A stretch of 64,000 nucleotides of DNA, from assembly GCA_026182355.1 (NCBI GenBank), contig JAPFBL010000258.1:1-64000 (forward strand). Direction: 5' to 3'. A model generated the notes under the pieces. The model was given only the letters and a program-made list of their open reading frames with translations, did no database searches and was not told where the DNA came from. The number at the start of each line of letters is the position of its first letter. Within the stretch, counting starts at the first letter, position 1. Shown piece by piece: positions 53,891 through 64,000 of this stretch. The position numbers were made by a program, and so were the translations under genes. Source of the DNA: Hermatobates lingyangjiaoensis. Its lineage: Eukaryota; Arthropoda; Insecta; Hemiptera; Hermatobatidae.

Positions 53891-54125
53891 AAAAGAGAAA
53901 AGAAGTTGCAGAGCACCACTAAGTCTAAGATGATTTGTGAAGAATTAAAACATGTTACAACTAATAATTTAGTTGAAATTTTACAATGTATTAAAGACAC
54001 TAATGTCAACAAGATGTCCAATGTTTACGAAAAAGGTTTGAAGAAAGAAGTTACGCTAGATATGGCGTTTTTTTTTTAATGAAGTATCTATAAAAAAAGA
54101 ACTGTTTCCTATTTTCACAAACATA
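53891..54125 (+). pseudogene. PLE N-terminal fragment, family D
   Basis: Reads KREKKLQSTTKSKMICEELK, HVTTNNLVEILQCIKD, KKEVTLDMAFFF; then, after a +/-1 shift at a T10 run (54069), NEVSIKKELFPIFTNI and TA. The MAFFFN...ELFPIFTN stretch parallels VYFNKICLQENLLPIYTN of the other PLE frames. Confidence 0.6.
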
Positions 54126-54186
54126 TATATATATGAATTAAATACCACAATAAAACATATTATACATATATTATAAAATATATTCT

Positions 54187-54930
54187 GCATGCGATTGGTT
54201 GACTATACTAGACAGCCCAACCAGTCACCCGGCCTCTCATGGCTACTCAGCCGATTGGTCATCACCACTCACAGGGCCATCGAATTCGCTTACATCGATT
54301 ACTAATTTGTAGGAGCTATCAAAGTTTCTGCAGCTAGGTATAACATTCATATCACTTATTTGTGAATTTAGAACAGGATTCAAATCTTTAATATAGAATA
54401 TATTACAAAAATAGAAAAACTCAAGACCTCATATTAAGAAACCGTCATGGAAAAGCTGTACCAGACTTGCAGAAGTGTCACTTAATATATAAATATACAT
54501 GCAATACAGGGGACTGCGCAACCCTGCCCTCAAATTATTATATTGGGATGACAAATACTAAGCTTTCAAGACGATTGAGCATGCATTTAGTGAATGGGGC
54601 CCCCAAGAACCATGCAAGAGAAGCCCATGGTATGGCTTTAACACGGAAGATCTTAGAAGAAGGAACAACTATTTTGCAGATGAACAGTGACAGTAATAGA
54701 TTAAAAATAATTGAAGCACTCTATATTAAAGATTTGAATCATGTTCTAAATTCACAAATAAGTGATATGAATGTTATACCTAGCTGCAGAAACTTTGATA
54801 GCTCCTACAAATTAGTAATCGATAGAAGCGAATTCGATGCCCCTGTGAATAGTGATGACCAATCGGCTGAGTAGCCATGAGAGGCCGGGTGACTGGTTGG
54901 GCTGTCTAGTATAGTCAACCAATCGCATGC
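54187..54930 (+). mobile_element. PLE2 3' end with 211-bp inverted arms
   Basis: Left arm 54187-54397 (minus) and right arm 54720-54930 (plus) match with a constant coordinate sum (109117). The plus copy spans the GIY-YIG coding end. AT-rich TA-containing sequence lies outside (54140-54180 and 54985-55010). Confidence 0.75.
54407..54874 (+). pseudogene. PLE2 GIY-YIG endonuclease domain
   Basis: Open from 54407 to TAG at 54872. Reads ILRNRHGKAVPDLQKCHLIY, KYTCNTGDCATLPSNYYIGM, TNTKLSRRLSMHLVNGAPKN, with KIIEALYIKDLNHVLN near the end. It has the IY...YYIG pair, a Cys pair in the linker (C-N-T-G-D-C), RRL, H residues and the Glu of EALYIK. Nothing catalytic seems lost, but the reverse transcriptase is absent, so it is a 5'-truncated copy. 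Confidence 0.8.
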
Positions 54931-55104
54931 GGTGTTTAATGCTTCTTCTATCAATGTCTCCGAAGAAATCAAGAAGAACGTCTCCATATAAAATATATTA
55001 TAAATACCACAATTAAATATAAAAAATTATTTGTTTATTGTGGTATTTAATTCATATATTATATCAAGAGTTATTGTTGATTATTAATTTTTATATATAT
55101 ACAT

Positions 55105-55460
55105 ATAAAATAAAAAGATTTCACAAAAACACGTGAAATAACAATCAATGATCAAACCTCAATATGAAATGGGAAAATAAGACTGAGATCTTTTAACCGT
55201 AACAAGCGGTCTTCGTCAGAGTCAAAAACCCAACTAAAACAATAGATGCAGAAAGCATCTGGTGAGGGGTTGAGAAGAGTGGTACTTTAAAAGGGTGAAA
55301 ACGCAGGAAAGGACTAATGTCTAGAAAGGGATGTTTGGGGAAACAAAGGAGTATAGTAAGAAAAAGTAAAAAAAACTATCCGCTAGCTGTCAACCCTCTT
55401 TGAAGATGCTATTACCCTCGTGACGAAAGTATCCAGTTTGAAGAGACCGTTAATGATATA
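55105..55460 (-). mobile_element. Family A PLE 3' end with ribozyme
   Basis: On the minus strand: 3'UTR (55460 down to 55230, including CTCACCAGATGCTTTCTGCA), ribozyme, tail, TA. It shows what lies upstream of the family A ribozyme, and explains the matching segment at 3982-4050. Confidence 0.68.
55181..55223 (-). ncRNA. Hammerhead ribozyme motif, family A
   Basis: GACU helix I strand with AGUC partner changed to CAGUC in register, CUGACGA, A, GACCG/CGGUU, AAAA for GAAA in one position (TTAAAAG), helix III AGAUCU. Slightly degenerate. Confidence 0.65.
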
Positions 55461-55469
55461 TATAAATAT

Positions 55470-57915
55470 AATATGGAGTGGCCTACACTCTACTTTACAA
55501 CAAATAAACAGTAATAAAAACAGACTTTCCTATCATTGATAATTGAGCCCAAACTATACAGCACATCTACACTATGAGACCTATTTTTATGTAAAAACAA
55601 AATATTTGTTCTATCAAAAATTGTGAACTATACTACCAAAGAAAACTTTTGTATACACACCCCACCCATAGACAACATCGAAAAATCATAAAACAACTTT
55701 GGTGATCTCAAAACATATGTAATTGGTAATAATCACCATGGTAATGGTAATATATATAATTAAATTGGTAATTGGTAATACATAATGGTAATCAATCACC
55801 ATGCTTTACTTATTACAAAGCAAACATTAGTGACATGAGAATATACTTCAAAACTAAACAAGTTCCTACCTAATTCTTAATTAATTAGTACACATTTTCG
55901 GGTTAATTTAAAATAATTCATGTTTAATTTAAAATAATACATCCTTAAATTAAAATTATTCACGATTAATTTATACTGTTGAAATGTATATTTAAAACAG
56001 TTTGTGAACTTGAAAGAAAGAAAATATCAGTACTATACTGAAGTTTAAATAAAACTCATTAATTTAAATTAATCCGTAAAAAGTTGTATAAAAGCCTTAC
56101 TGCAATTACATTACGTATTTGTATTTTTGACTATACATTGCAGTTATTTTTAAGTTTGAAATGTAAAAATAATGAAGTAATAAAATGTTTAATACGAATA
56201 CATAATGATGTTAATTGAAAAATGTATGTATAATGAAGTGTTTCTTAAAAACACCACGGAAAAATGAAAATATGGAAGAGAAATTTAAACAATGTTTGTT
56301 ACAAGATTGAAAGAAGTTATTTATGCAAAGTTTTTAACTAAATTTATATTATATAAGATATTAATAAACATTAGTAATGTGGATTAACCGTAGTTACTTT
56401 ATATTACTACGTAGTAACTGTAGTTACTTGGATTATTTCAATCAGAAACGCTTATAGATTCAATTTAGTAATAATTACTAATAGTAATACATTATTATAA
56501 AATATTAGTTAATTAGTATAATTATTTCTTCATCCAAAACGTTTAAATTTTCAGTTTGACTAAAGCTAGGTTATGTTCTTTTTCTATTGATATAAACAAG
56601 TTTTGAATTAAAAATTGTTTTAAACTGAAACTATTTCAGTTAGTTAAGATTAGAGAATTTATTTGGATGCATTTTGAATTTGTTTCACTAAGCCTTATAA
56701 AAAACTAATATAATAATTCTAATTTGTTATGAATCATAAGTGATTGGCGCATTTTAAAATTATTTCGTTTAGTATTTTGCAATAACTGATATCTTTTAAC
56801 TTAATTAGTGGTATATAATTACTATGAAACAATCATATTGAATAAGTGTTTAATAACTTTACTTTTGTTAGTTATACTATAGTGTTCTATTACTCTAATG
56901 TAATATAATACATAAAAAAAAAGATGATCAATGTATCACTCACCTCGCCTATCCAGTTTCTTTCTTCCTTCTGTGTTGACGCATTTATAACAACGCATAA
57001 TATAATTTAAACAAACACTAAACTTAACAATATCTTTAACACAATAACTATTTAAAGCTGTAAATATATCAATTACTTCAGAAGTGAAAAACAGAAAAAC
57101 TAATACCGTAAAGGGATGAGAAAATGGAGAAGCCATGATGAGTTATAGAAATTACGCTTTACCGCCTAATGAATACAGTGTATCCCAACTGAACACAACT
57201 AATTAAAAATTAACTATAGACTAATTTAAAATAAAAAAATTAATTGATGATTCTATTACAGGAGTTAACAAAAATAATTTTCCCTGTAATAAATATAAAA
57301 TATAATTCTTATGAGGAAGAAGGGAAACCATAATACAAATAACGAATTCATTCTTTCCATATATTTATTAACCTTACCTTCCACCCAATAATCCTGAGTA
57401 ATTTAATTCTATTATGATATTATTATCGATATTATAATTGTTATTGTTTTCAAGCAATAATTAATTTGATCTTACAATATATTAAAGTATCAACTGTCTT
57501 ACAATTCACTGAATTATTATTACTGTTAGTGATTGTTGCGTAATTCTAGTAATTAAACCATGATAATGCTAATTACCGTATTTAAAATGCATGGATACTG
57601 CTGACACATGCTGAATAATATTTTATACAAAAAATGTTATTTACAGTTAATTTTTGAAAAACAAATGTCTTTATATTAGCTATTTACAAGTGCAGTTATA
57701 TAATAAACATGTAGTTTCAATTAAAGTTTAATAAATTATTTAAAATTGTAAATAAAAAGGTAAAAGAATACATGTTAGGATAAAAAGAATGTAATTATAT
57801 AAAATGACTAGCAAACGTACCTGTCTTTGACGGAATCAAAATTTGATTATACTTGGTATTCTAAAATATCATTAGAAATTATAGAATAGCAGAAAATAGC
57901 ATTATTAGTACGGTG
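55470..57915. other. Long AT-rich stretch without recognised gene
   Basis: About 2.4 kb, with no TA tracts, ribozyme motifs or repeat ends that I can identify. The 66-codon minus-strand frame at 56936-57136 (hydrophobic N-terminus, FSVCLNY) has no recognisable relation. It is the least repetitive part of the window. Confidence 0.45.
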
Positions 57916-58194
57916 TTAAGCAAATGCCTCTGTATACACCACATTAGCTGTTTGTAATTCAGGTTCATGGAAGAACAAAGAGTTGGAACCTCTGACTCTT
58001 CAGAAAGCAAACTACAGTTGATCATGTGAGTAAAACTTGGTCTCGCTAACTTGAATTCCTGCGGTAGATAGAGTTTCCCCTTGCGGCTTAGTTAACGTCA
58101 TTGTGAAATAGACTCTGACGGGACTTTGGAATCGTTTGAACGGAAACGACTGCCAGGAATCAATGGTACGAGCTCGTATTGCTCTCCTGCACAA
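57916..58194 (-). pseudogene. Helitron-type PIF1 helicase C-terminal remnant
   Basis: Reads WQSFPFKRFQSPVRVYFTMT, LTKPQGETLSTAGIQVSET, KFYSHDQL, then with stops FAF-stop-RVRG and ANVVYTEAFA. This follows the end of PIF1-like helicases in Helitrons: F-P-x-K-R-x-Q-x-P-V-R, T-x-x-K-x-Q-G-E/Q-T-L, S-H-x-Q-L-x-x-A-x-S-R, N-V-V-Y-x-E. Expected N in TINKAQG is L here. Clearly decayed; the ORF part alone (58012-58194) has no stop. Confidence 0.72.
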
Positions 58195-58379
58195 AACTAT
58201 TTTTTCTGAATAGATAGTACATCTTCATCTGTGGGAAACACCTTTTCAATAATCTCAAATACGCAATATATTCATATAACCAAATGAAATTAAAATCAAC
58301 TAACAATACCTACTTGCTACACCTGTATATTTTCAAAATAAACATATCTGTGAAGTTAGTAAAATACAGCTTAAAAGTT

Positions 58380-58670
58380 CATAACTTCTCTTCCATGTTG
58401 AATTTTCAATCTATTCAGACCATGTATTTTAAGTTAGACATACACAAATCTAGAGTCAACATTTCAGCTCGCTATGTGACATGGTAGCTGAGTTTTCTAG
58501 TAACAAACGTTTTTGCTTTAAATGTCCATAAACTCACTTCTACGTTGAATTTCCAATCAATTCAGAACCTATATTTTAAGTTAGACATACACAAATCTAC
58601 TGTAAAAGTTTCAGTTTGATATGTGTTATGGTGGCTGAGTTTACTTGTGACAAAATTTTGCGGACAAACG
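58380..58670. repeat. Two-copy repeat of about 145 bp
   Basis: The block TTTTAAGTTAGACATACACA occurs at about 58428 and 58573 with similar flanks (CTACGTTGAATTTCCAATC and TTGAATTTTCAATCTATTC upstream). Open frames over it are not convincing genes. Confidence 0.65.
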
Positions 58671-58865
58671 GACAGACATTTTTCTAAGGGTGGATTCGGT
58701 TTCTCTAATGTATGAAACGTAAAGAAAACTTGAAATGAGTCTGTTCTAAGCAATGAACAGACAAAACCTTTCTTTTATTTATATAGATATCTGATTTCAT
58801 CTTCTTATTGGTATAAAACAAAGATGATACAAAAACATACGACAGTAAATTGTGCTGTTTCTATC

Positions 58866-59651
58866 ACCTTTTTCCGAAAATAAGTCCTAGCGTGATTTTT
58901 GGGACGTTGTGGACTATAAGCCCTCCCCTGAAAATAGGCCCTAGTTAAGATAATGTGAAAAATATAATTCGTTAAAAAAATTGCTGTTGAATGTACTAGG
59001 TATCTCTAGCTGTCGTAATATTTTAGAGAATTCTTTGGAAAAAAATATTACAAGAAATTCCTTGTTTACCTATAAAGTTCGTTTCAAGGAGGCTACTTAG
59101 ACAAGAAGTATTAATTTAACCACAGCTATATTACAATACATGAGAGTTCAGACCAATGATTCTACAGGAAATAGATTTGGAGGTAAATCAGAACGGAATT
59201 CAAAATTTTGATAATTTATGACGATGTTCTAGAAGATGACATGACTGTAATGGAATAAATTTAAATTTCTGTATAAAATAAATATTAAACAAAAATAAGT
59301 AAATCTACTTAATGTACTTGAAGCACTCCCTACTGAGAATAAGCCCTAGCACGGATTTTGACCTAAAAATAAAGTAAGACAGTGTCTTATTTTCTGAAAA
59401 TAAATATTAAACAAAAAATATGTAAATCTACTTAATGTACTTGAAGCCCTCCCTACTGAGAATAAGCCCTAGCACGGATTTTGACCTAAAAATAAAGTAA
59501 GACAGTGTCTTATTTTCTGAAAATAAATATTAAACAAAAAATATGTAAATCTACTTAATGTACTTGAAGCCCTCCCCCGAGAATAAGCCCTAGCACGGAT
59601 TTTGACCTAAAAATAAAGTAAGACAGTGTCTTATTTTCGGAAAAAGACGGT
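58866..59651. mobile_element. TIR element copy with triplicated 3' end
   Basis: Same family as 7661-8225 (CTTTTTCCGAAAATAAG start, AAAAAGACGGT end). The last about 122 bp are present three times in tandem (AATATTAAAC markers at 59281, 59403 and 59526). Another isolated end is at 59828-59872. Confidence 0.7.
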
Positions 59652-59874
59652 AGTAACCGCGTGTGTCACGCTTTGTCATAATATTGATAATTGAGCATAT
59701 CTAATTGCTGTAATTAAACTACAGCTACAAATCAAAGTCATCATAATTAGCCCTCATTATATTCTCTAATTAGCATTTAATAGAGCGTAAGTTAATTAGT
59801 CTATTTCATGACGTACTATTACTTTTTATACCTAAAAATAAAGTAAATGTCTTATTTTCGGAAAAAGACAGTAA

Positions 59875-60350
59875 TTGTTTAGGAAATATTATTCTCTGGA
59901 AGACAATGAAAGCTTAAAATGCAAACCTGACACAAAATAAAAAAGAAAAAGGAAACGAGAGTAGATACGGTACAAAAGCACCATAAAAAGGCCTACGTGC
60001 CCTGGCGGTGCAGTCACAGTATACCAAGCTGTAAATCTCCTAGGTTATGGCAACAAAAAAACAAGACAAACCTGGCTTTAAAACAATTGTAACCTCTTTG
60101 TTTTCAACTCAACTCTAACACGTAACACTTATAAAACCAACCATTCTTCCATTATTTATTTATTTTTCATATTTACTAAATGTTCTGGTATAGCAAATAT
60201 GTAGTACGGTTTCTAGGATGAAACATAATTTACTAGAGATTTTACTGGGATTTACACTAATTTAATAAAGAGATAGTGTTGTTTAAAAATATTCTTGGAT
60301 TTTTGTATTTGAAATTCATGTTATAAGTTGATACTTATCAATTATATATA
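59875..60350. other. Intergenic stretch without recognised features
   Basis: AT-rich; nothing recognised. Confidence 0.4.
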
Positions 60351-60534
60351 TCAGGGGGTCCACAGATCTAAAATATCTGTCATATGGTCCTCAGATGACA
60401 AGAGTTTTGTCAAACATACATACGTAATACATACAGGGGTTACTGTATTATGAACGGAGCCTCAAGGGTACCAGGCGACCCCCTTGAGTAAATAGCCTTA
60501 CTCCGGTATGTGGTGTTCTGCCGGAGCGGACAAA

Positions 60535-60625
60535 ATACCACCGATAGAGATACAGGGATTTGAACCTGTATGATACTAAGGAGACCAACCTCCGGAAGCG
60601 CTAACTATTGGCAGCCAACCTCCCA
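60535..60625 (-). other. tRNA-like segment
   Basis: On the minus strand, ACAGGTTCAAATCCCTGT forms a T-arm-like stem-loop, preceded by GTTAGCGCTTCCGGAGG. No complete cloverleaf was found, so a tRNA pseudogene or the head of another SINE or LINE is likely. Confidence 0.35.
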
Positions 60626-60707
60626 AAAGTGAACCTAAGAACCTGAAGAAGACTGTCCCAAAGAAGGAGAAAGGAAGTCACTTTCTCCCGAAACATAGGG
60701 AGCTTGA

Positions 60708-60917
60708 ATGGCCATTATCAATTATGGTTTGTGCAGATACTGCAAGGTAGAGGAAGAAACACCTTTGCACCTACTGGCTGACTGTCAGGCAACTTTGCTG
60801 CACAAAGTTAGTTGCTTCGAGAGGCTCAACAAAACCATAGAAGAACTTTTACCGCTGACCCCAGCAATAACGCTGAGCTTCTTGGAGGCGTTTAAGCTAA
60901 CTGCTGTGGTACTGTAG
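60708..60917 (+). pseudogene. LINE ORF2 C-terminal zinc-knuckle remnant
   Basis: CRYCKVEEETPLHLLADC has the CX2CX8HX4C pattern and the E-E-E-T-P-x-H-L-L signature at the end of non-LTR retrotransposon reverse transcriptases. The frame ends KLTAVVL stop, followed by a short 3'UTR with poly-T/A. Nothing of the upstream reverse transcriptase is visible. Confidence 0.65.
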
Positions 60918-61018
60918 TACAGAAGAGAAAGTACAATAGTTTTTTTTTAAGACACAGTGCTATAGTCATCATCAATTATTAATAACAATAAAAAAAAACT
61001 TCTACCATTTTATGTTTT

Positions 61019-61572
61019 ATTAAAATTAACCGCAGTCTCGGCATTCACGATCTTTAGACTAAGAGATTCGATCCTACGAACTAACCTCCTGCTAACAGTA
61101 TTCAACTGGAAAAGGAGTTGGCCAAGTAACATGTTAAACAAAATCAATGAGGTAGTCATTAGTATTAGTAGATTAAATGGATTAGTAAAGATTAATTAAT
61201 CCATTAATTAAGTTTTCTTTTCTTATCTTTATTTCTAACTATACCATCGCTATTAATTCTTACTTCATTCAACTATCTTATTTTAATATCTTTTTTGTTC
61301 TTTATTAATCTTTTATCATTAATTTATTTTAATCATTATTAATCTATTTATTACCTATTAATCTATTTATACTATTGACTACCTAATTGATTTTGTTTAA
61401 CATGTCACTTGACCAACTCCTTTTCCAGTTGAATCCTGTTAGCAGGAGGTTAGTTCGTAGGATCGAATCTCTTAGTCTTAAGATCGTGAATGCCGAGACT
61501 TCGGTTAATTTTAATAATACCTGTTTAAAAGAAGATCTGCTGCCAATTTATACCAATATTTTATATTTGTAA
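61019..61572. mobile_element. Family H PLE foldback
   Basis: Minus-strand N-terminal fragment (61019-61137) and plus-strand N-terminal fragment (61402-61572) face each other around an AT-rich centre; the mirrored part extends through TTAACATGT...ATTGATTTTGT. No ribozyme is seen inside. Confidence 0.65.
61402..61572 (+). pseudogene. PLE N-terminal reading frame, family H
   Basis: MSLDQLLFQLNPVSRRLVRR, IESLSLKIVNAETSVNFNNT, CLKEDLLPIYTNILYL and stop. 56 codons. Same extent as the minus-strand copy at 12646-12810. Confidence 0.62.
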
Positions 61573-61699
61573 ATAATCTAGTTAACAGGTGTAGTTTATC
61601 AGAAACATGAAATACACCATCAGTTGCTGTTGAAGATGGAAACACGACCCGAAAACAGTCGAGCTCTCCAGATATTTCACGAGGTATGACGGATAATAT

Positions 61700-62840
61700 T
61701 ACTAATAATTCTATTTTATTATCACAATTTTATTTACCTAATATAATTAATGTATTTACCTAATTTATGTTAAAATTCACATTTTTTAACATAATTACTC
61801 ATCAGGAGTAGACTAGAAGAGAGGACGAAGTGAGAGAGATCTCCCCACGTCGAAGAACGGAGCGCGAATGAAGCAATAAAGAGTCAACCGATGAGAGCAG
61901 CACTAGCGTAAAAAAGGAGCTAGGCACTAAACGTCGGAGAACGGAAAAACAATAAACATGTGTATAATAACATTTTTTTGAAGTTATAGTGAGTTCAAAG
62001 ATGACAAGATTTCTGTCAGGAGGTCCACAAATTATCAAACTTTGATAAATATTGTTTAGACCTTAATCTCACAAGATAACATGATTGTCATAAATCTCAC
62101 TGACCCGGATTTGACAAATACATACACACACACACACACACACGATATAATGTATTATCATTAACGATAATATCTTATAATCATTATAGATACACTTTCA
62201 ACATTACCGATAATTCGAACAGTAATTAATCGTTAGGCTAAAAAAACAGGAATACATGTTAAAACATAATCTAACTGGAAATAACACAAGGAGATAATAA
62301 ACAAAAAAAGAAATTTATTGTGATGTTTAAACAAGAGGAACTAAAGTGTTAGGTAAAAAAAAACAGTGTTAATTAACAACACGGGTGATGACACAAACAT
62401 ATCAATTACAGGCACTTAACAATATCAATATCGATTAAATTCTTATCAAAATGATAAGAAAATGATCGGACGGCCCACATATATCACACTAATACTTGTA
62501 CTTGAAGTTGACTTTTAACAGATAACGAGCTTTCACCTGGGCGGGATCGTATACGATATATCTGAGCAAGAGGTTAAGGAAATCAATATGGTTCAAAAGA
62601 AAAAGAAAAAAAATAATAATTCATAAGAATATAAATAGGAGGGGTCTGTTAAGGCTAAAAGACTCAAATGGATAAATCAGTTTAGACTGAATACAACAGT
62701 TAAATCGACATATTTTTTTATTCTTTTGGTTTATCAATGTTTTTTTTAACTTTTCTATCTCTTTACTTTAGTTTCTATTTCAATTTTTTTCTCGTTTTAG
62801 TATTTAGCGTTTTCATATTTATATATGAATGTTTTGTTAT
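61700..62840. other. AT-rich stretch without recognised gene
   Basis: Short (CA)n at 62124-62142. The segment 61620-61660 (TGAAGATGG...CCCGAAAAC) faintly resembles a ribozyme but lacks consistent helices. No gene seen. Confidence 0.4.
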
Positions 62841-62897
62841 TTCTCGACCACATATATTCAACACTCTTTTTCTTTACAAGATTTAATAAAACTTTAA

Positions 62898-62935
62898 GCC
62901 GAAGTTTCGTCTATAATTTGTAGCATCTTCAGGGC
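62898..62935 (-). ncRNA. Hammerhead motif, family B relative
   Basis: Helix I GCC/GGC, core CUGAAGA, extra U, helix II imperfect (GCUA/UAGAC), GAAA, helix III ACUU (no palindrome), C17. Confidence 0.6.
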
Positions 62936-63021
62936 TACATCAATAAGTAAATTAATTACAATGACATAAAAAAAATGTAGTGATTCTTGTCGGTAACTTT
63001 CTGAATTCTTCTCTTTATGTT

Positions 63022-63064
<43 letters not shown>

Positions 63065-63092
63065 CACACAGAGAAAGATACACACTTACAAA

Positions 63093-63123
63093 CTCAAATT
63101 TTCGGATGATCCGTCTTCACGAG
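63093..63123 (-). ncRNA. Hammerhead motif, family D
   Basis: Helix I CUC/GAG, core with one change (UGAAGA preceded by G), helix II GGAU/AUCC, GAAA, helix III AAUU, U17. Confidence 0.62.
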
Positions 63124-63198
63124 AAAATAGAATGGGCGACCAAGCACGCCGGAAACAGCCGTTGTGTTTCCGGCGTGCTTGGTCACCCATTCTCTTTT

Positions 63199-63229
63199 CT
63201 CCTGAAGACGGATCATCCGGAAATGTGAG
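63199..63229 (+). ncRNA. Hammerhead motif, family D
   Basis: Helix I CUC/GAG, core CUGAAGA, extra C, helix II GGAU/AUCC, then GGAAA (one extra G), helix III AUGU-like. Confidence 0.62.
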
Positions 63230-63349
63230 TTTGTAAGTGTGTCTCTTTCTCTGTGTGTTGGTTTTCTTCGTTTTTGAGCTGATTTGCGTCCAGTTTGGAT
63301 CGTTTTTTTCGAATTTTGAGTGAAATATATATATATATATTAATTTTTA

Positions 63350-63690
63350 ATAAAATTTATTAATTAAATTAAATTAATAAAGAATATTTTTTTCTTAGTT
63401 AAATTATTTTACAAAGAAGAATAGTCTGTGGATTTCAACAACAACTGTAGTTTGAATGTACAGTAGTACAGTAGTTTGAAACTACACATGTTGTTGAAAT
63501 CCACAGACTATTTTTCTTTGTAAAATAATTTGTAATGTAATACTTAGTTTATCTGTTTCATAATTATTACTTCTGCCTATGAAAAAAGTTTTAGATGAGA
63601 CCGAAACGTTAGCAACGAGAGTTTAATTTGAACCTGAAGAACCTGACCGAGTCCCGAGATAAACTTTAGTTTTGTTTCTATTCCACGGTC
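63350..63690 (+). mobile_element. Family C (variant 3) foldback
   Basis: Short inverted arms of GTCTGTGGATTTCAACAACA (63428 minus, 63488 plus), then GCCTATGAAAAAAG, GAAACGTTAGCAACGAGAG and GACCGAGTCCCGAGAT. TA follows at 63699. The core at 63576-63617 is CUAUGA, as in PLE1. Confidence 0.65.
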
Positions 63691-63779
63691 TATACTTGTA
63701 TATATATATATATCACTTGATAAAGAAAAAGACGATCCAAACTGGACACAATAACAGTTCAAAATTGAACATAGGTACG

Positions 63780-63896
63780 GCTAGCCGTTGCGTCTACTAC
63801 AACGTGCTTGTTCTCTCTTCTTCTTTTCACCTGAAGACGGATTACCCGAAAATTTGAGTCTGTGTGTTTCCTTACTCTGTGTGTTACTCTTCATGA
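63780..63896 (+). mobile_element. Family D pseudo-LTR
   Basis: CCGTTGCGTCTACTACAACG, GTGCTTG, ribozyme and tail. On its left, 63727-63745 is a reversed GTCC/GGAC hairpin, i.e. a minus-strand family D or E tail. Confidence 0.65.
63828..63858 (+). ncRNA. Hammerhead motif, family D
   Basis: Core CUGAAGA, extra C, helix II GG/CC, GAAA, helix III AAUU, U17; helix I CAC with GAG has a central mismatch. Confidence 0.6.
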
Positions 63897-63900
63897 ATTT

Positions 63901-64000
63901 TGAAGGTTTTGTCCGGTTAAGATTGTTATTCCTTTAAATAATTTAAAATTCATTTTCTTAGTTTATAAAAAAATTTCTACTTCTGCCTATGAAAAAGGTT
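63901..64000 (+). mobile_element. PLE1-type 3'UTR, cut by window end
   Basis: GAAGGTTTTGTCCGGTTAAG...TTCCTTTAAATAATTTAAA matches 19059-19140 of PLE1 and reaches CCTATGAAAAAGGTT at the border. It is joined to the family D copy without TA between, so it is another candidate chimera. Confidence 0.68.

Larger units (their letters stand above)
52727..54125 (+). mobile_element. Family D PLE 5' end with two nested insertions
   Basis: The family D tail (GACTGTAAGTGTGTTTTTA) at 52731-52774 continues at 53477-53539, then at 53875-54125 after removal of a hAT and a SINE. The joined order is tail, GTCCGTTTCCGATCG hairpin, short TA, then an N-terminal PLE reading frame ending at TNI and TA. Confidence 0.7.
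63060..63320. mobile_element. Family D foldback element between TA tracts
   Basis: Mirror arms meet near 63159 at CGGAAACAGCCGTTGTGTTTCCG. Both have ribozymes. The right arm ends with GTCCAGTTTGGATCG and TA at 63325. Confidence 0.77.

Noticed and set aside
61615..61665. Hammerhead with TGAAGATGG and CCCGAAAAC
   Set aside because: The CUGANGA block is incomplete and no consistent helix I or palindromic helix III was found.

Overview
The window looks like gene-poor intergenic or heterochromatic DNA from an invertebrate animal. I see no convincing host gene. The evidence for an animal genome is eukaryotic microsatellites (TA, CT, CA), tRNA-derived SINEs, hAT transposons, gypsy, LINE and Helitron remnants, and many Penelope-like retroelements (PLEs). 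The sequence does not identify the species.

The dominant content is PLEs. One copy (15385-19400) keeps an intact 820-codon protein with the PLE N-terminal part, a DKG motif, a reverse transcriptase with YVDD, and a C-terminal GIY-YIG endonuclease. At least four other PLE lineages survive as fragments of the N-terminal or GIY-YIG coding ends (4.7-5.0 kb, 10.3-10.8 kb, 12.6-12.8 kb, 15.1-15.2 kb, 46.3-47.1 kb, 53.9-54.9 kb, 61.0-61.6 kb). Around these, and as short solo or mirror-image copies, I read about 45 hammerhead-ribozyme-like motifs of about ten sequence families (called A, B, C, D, E, F, G, I, J, K, L, P here; H is a PLE fragment family without a ribozyme). They share CUGANGA, one extra base, a hairpin, GAAA, a self-complementary 4-6 nt helix III, and a closing helix I that co-varies between families.

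Most of these copies lie between (TA)n tracts and are foldbacks: a minus-strand arm, then a plus-strand arm, both ending at the same family-specific position next to TA. Several have arms from two different families. I infer that two RNAs are reverse-transcribed inward from the two ends of a broken (TA)n site, which is self-complementary and so offers the same primer on both sides.

Layout: 0.65-2.8 kb is a 137-bp polypyrimidine minisatellite; 2.8-15.4 kb is densely packed PLE/hammerhead foldbacks with SINE, hAT and TIR-element insertions; 15.4-19.4 kb is the full PLE; 19.4-20.3 kb is TA/GA repeats; 21.1-35.6 kb is a large 118-bp polypyrimidine satellite (about 120 units) with suspicious homopolymer breaks; 35.7-48.8 kb is SINEs, foldbacks, CT/GA repeats and a 96-bp minisatellite; 48.9-49.6 kb is a gypsy-like LTR/PBS/gag remnant; 50.2-55.5 kb is a SINE, hATs, a CT/CA repeat and a nested PLE; 55.5-62.8 kb is AT-rich with Helitron, TIR-element and LINE remnants; 62.9-64.0 kb is again PLE/hammerhead foldbacks, cut by the window end.
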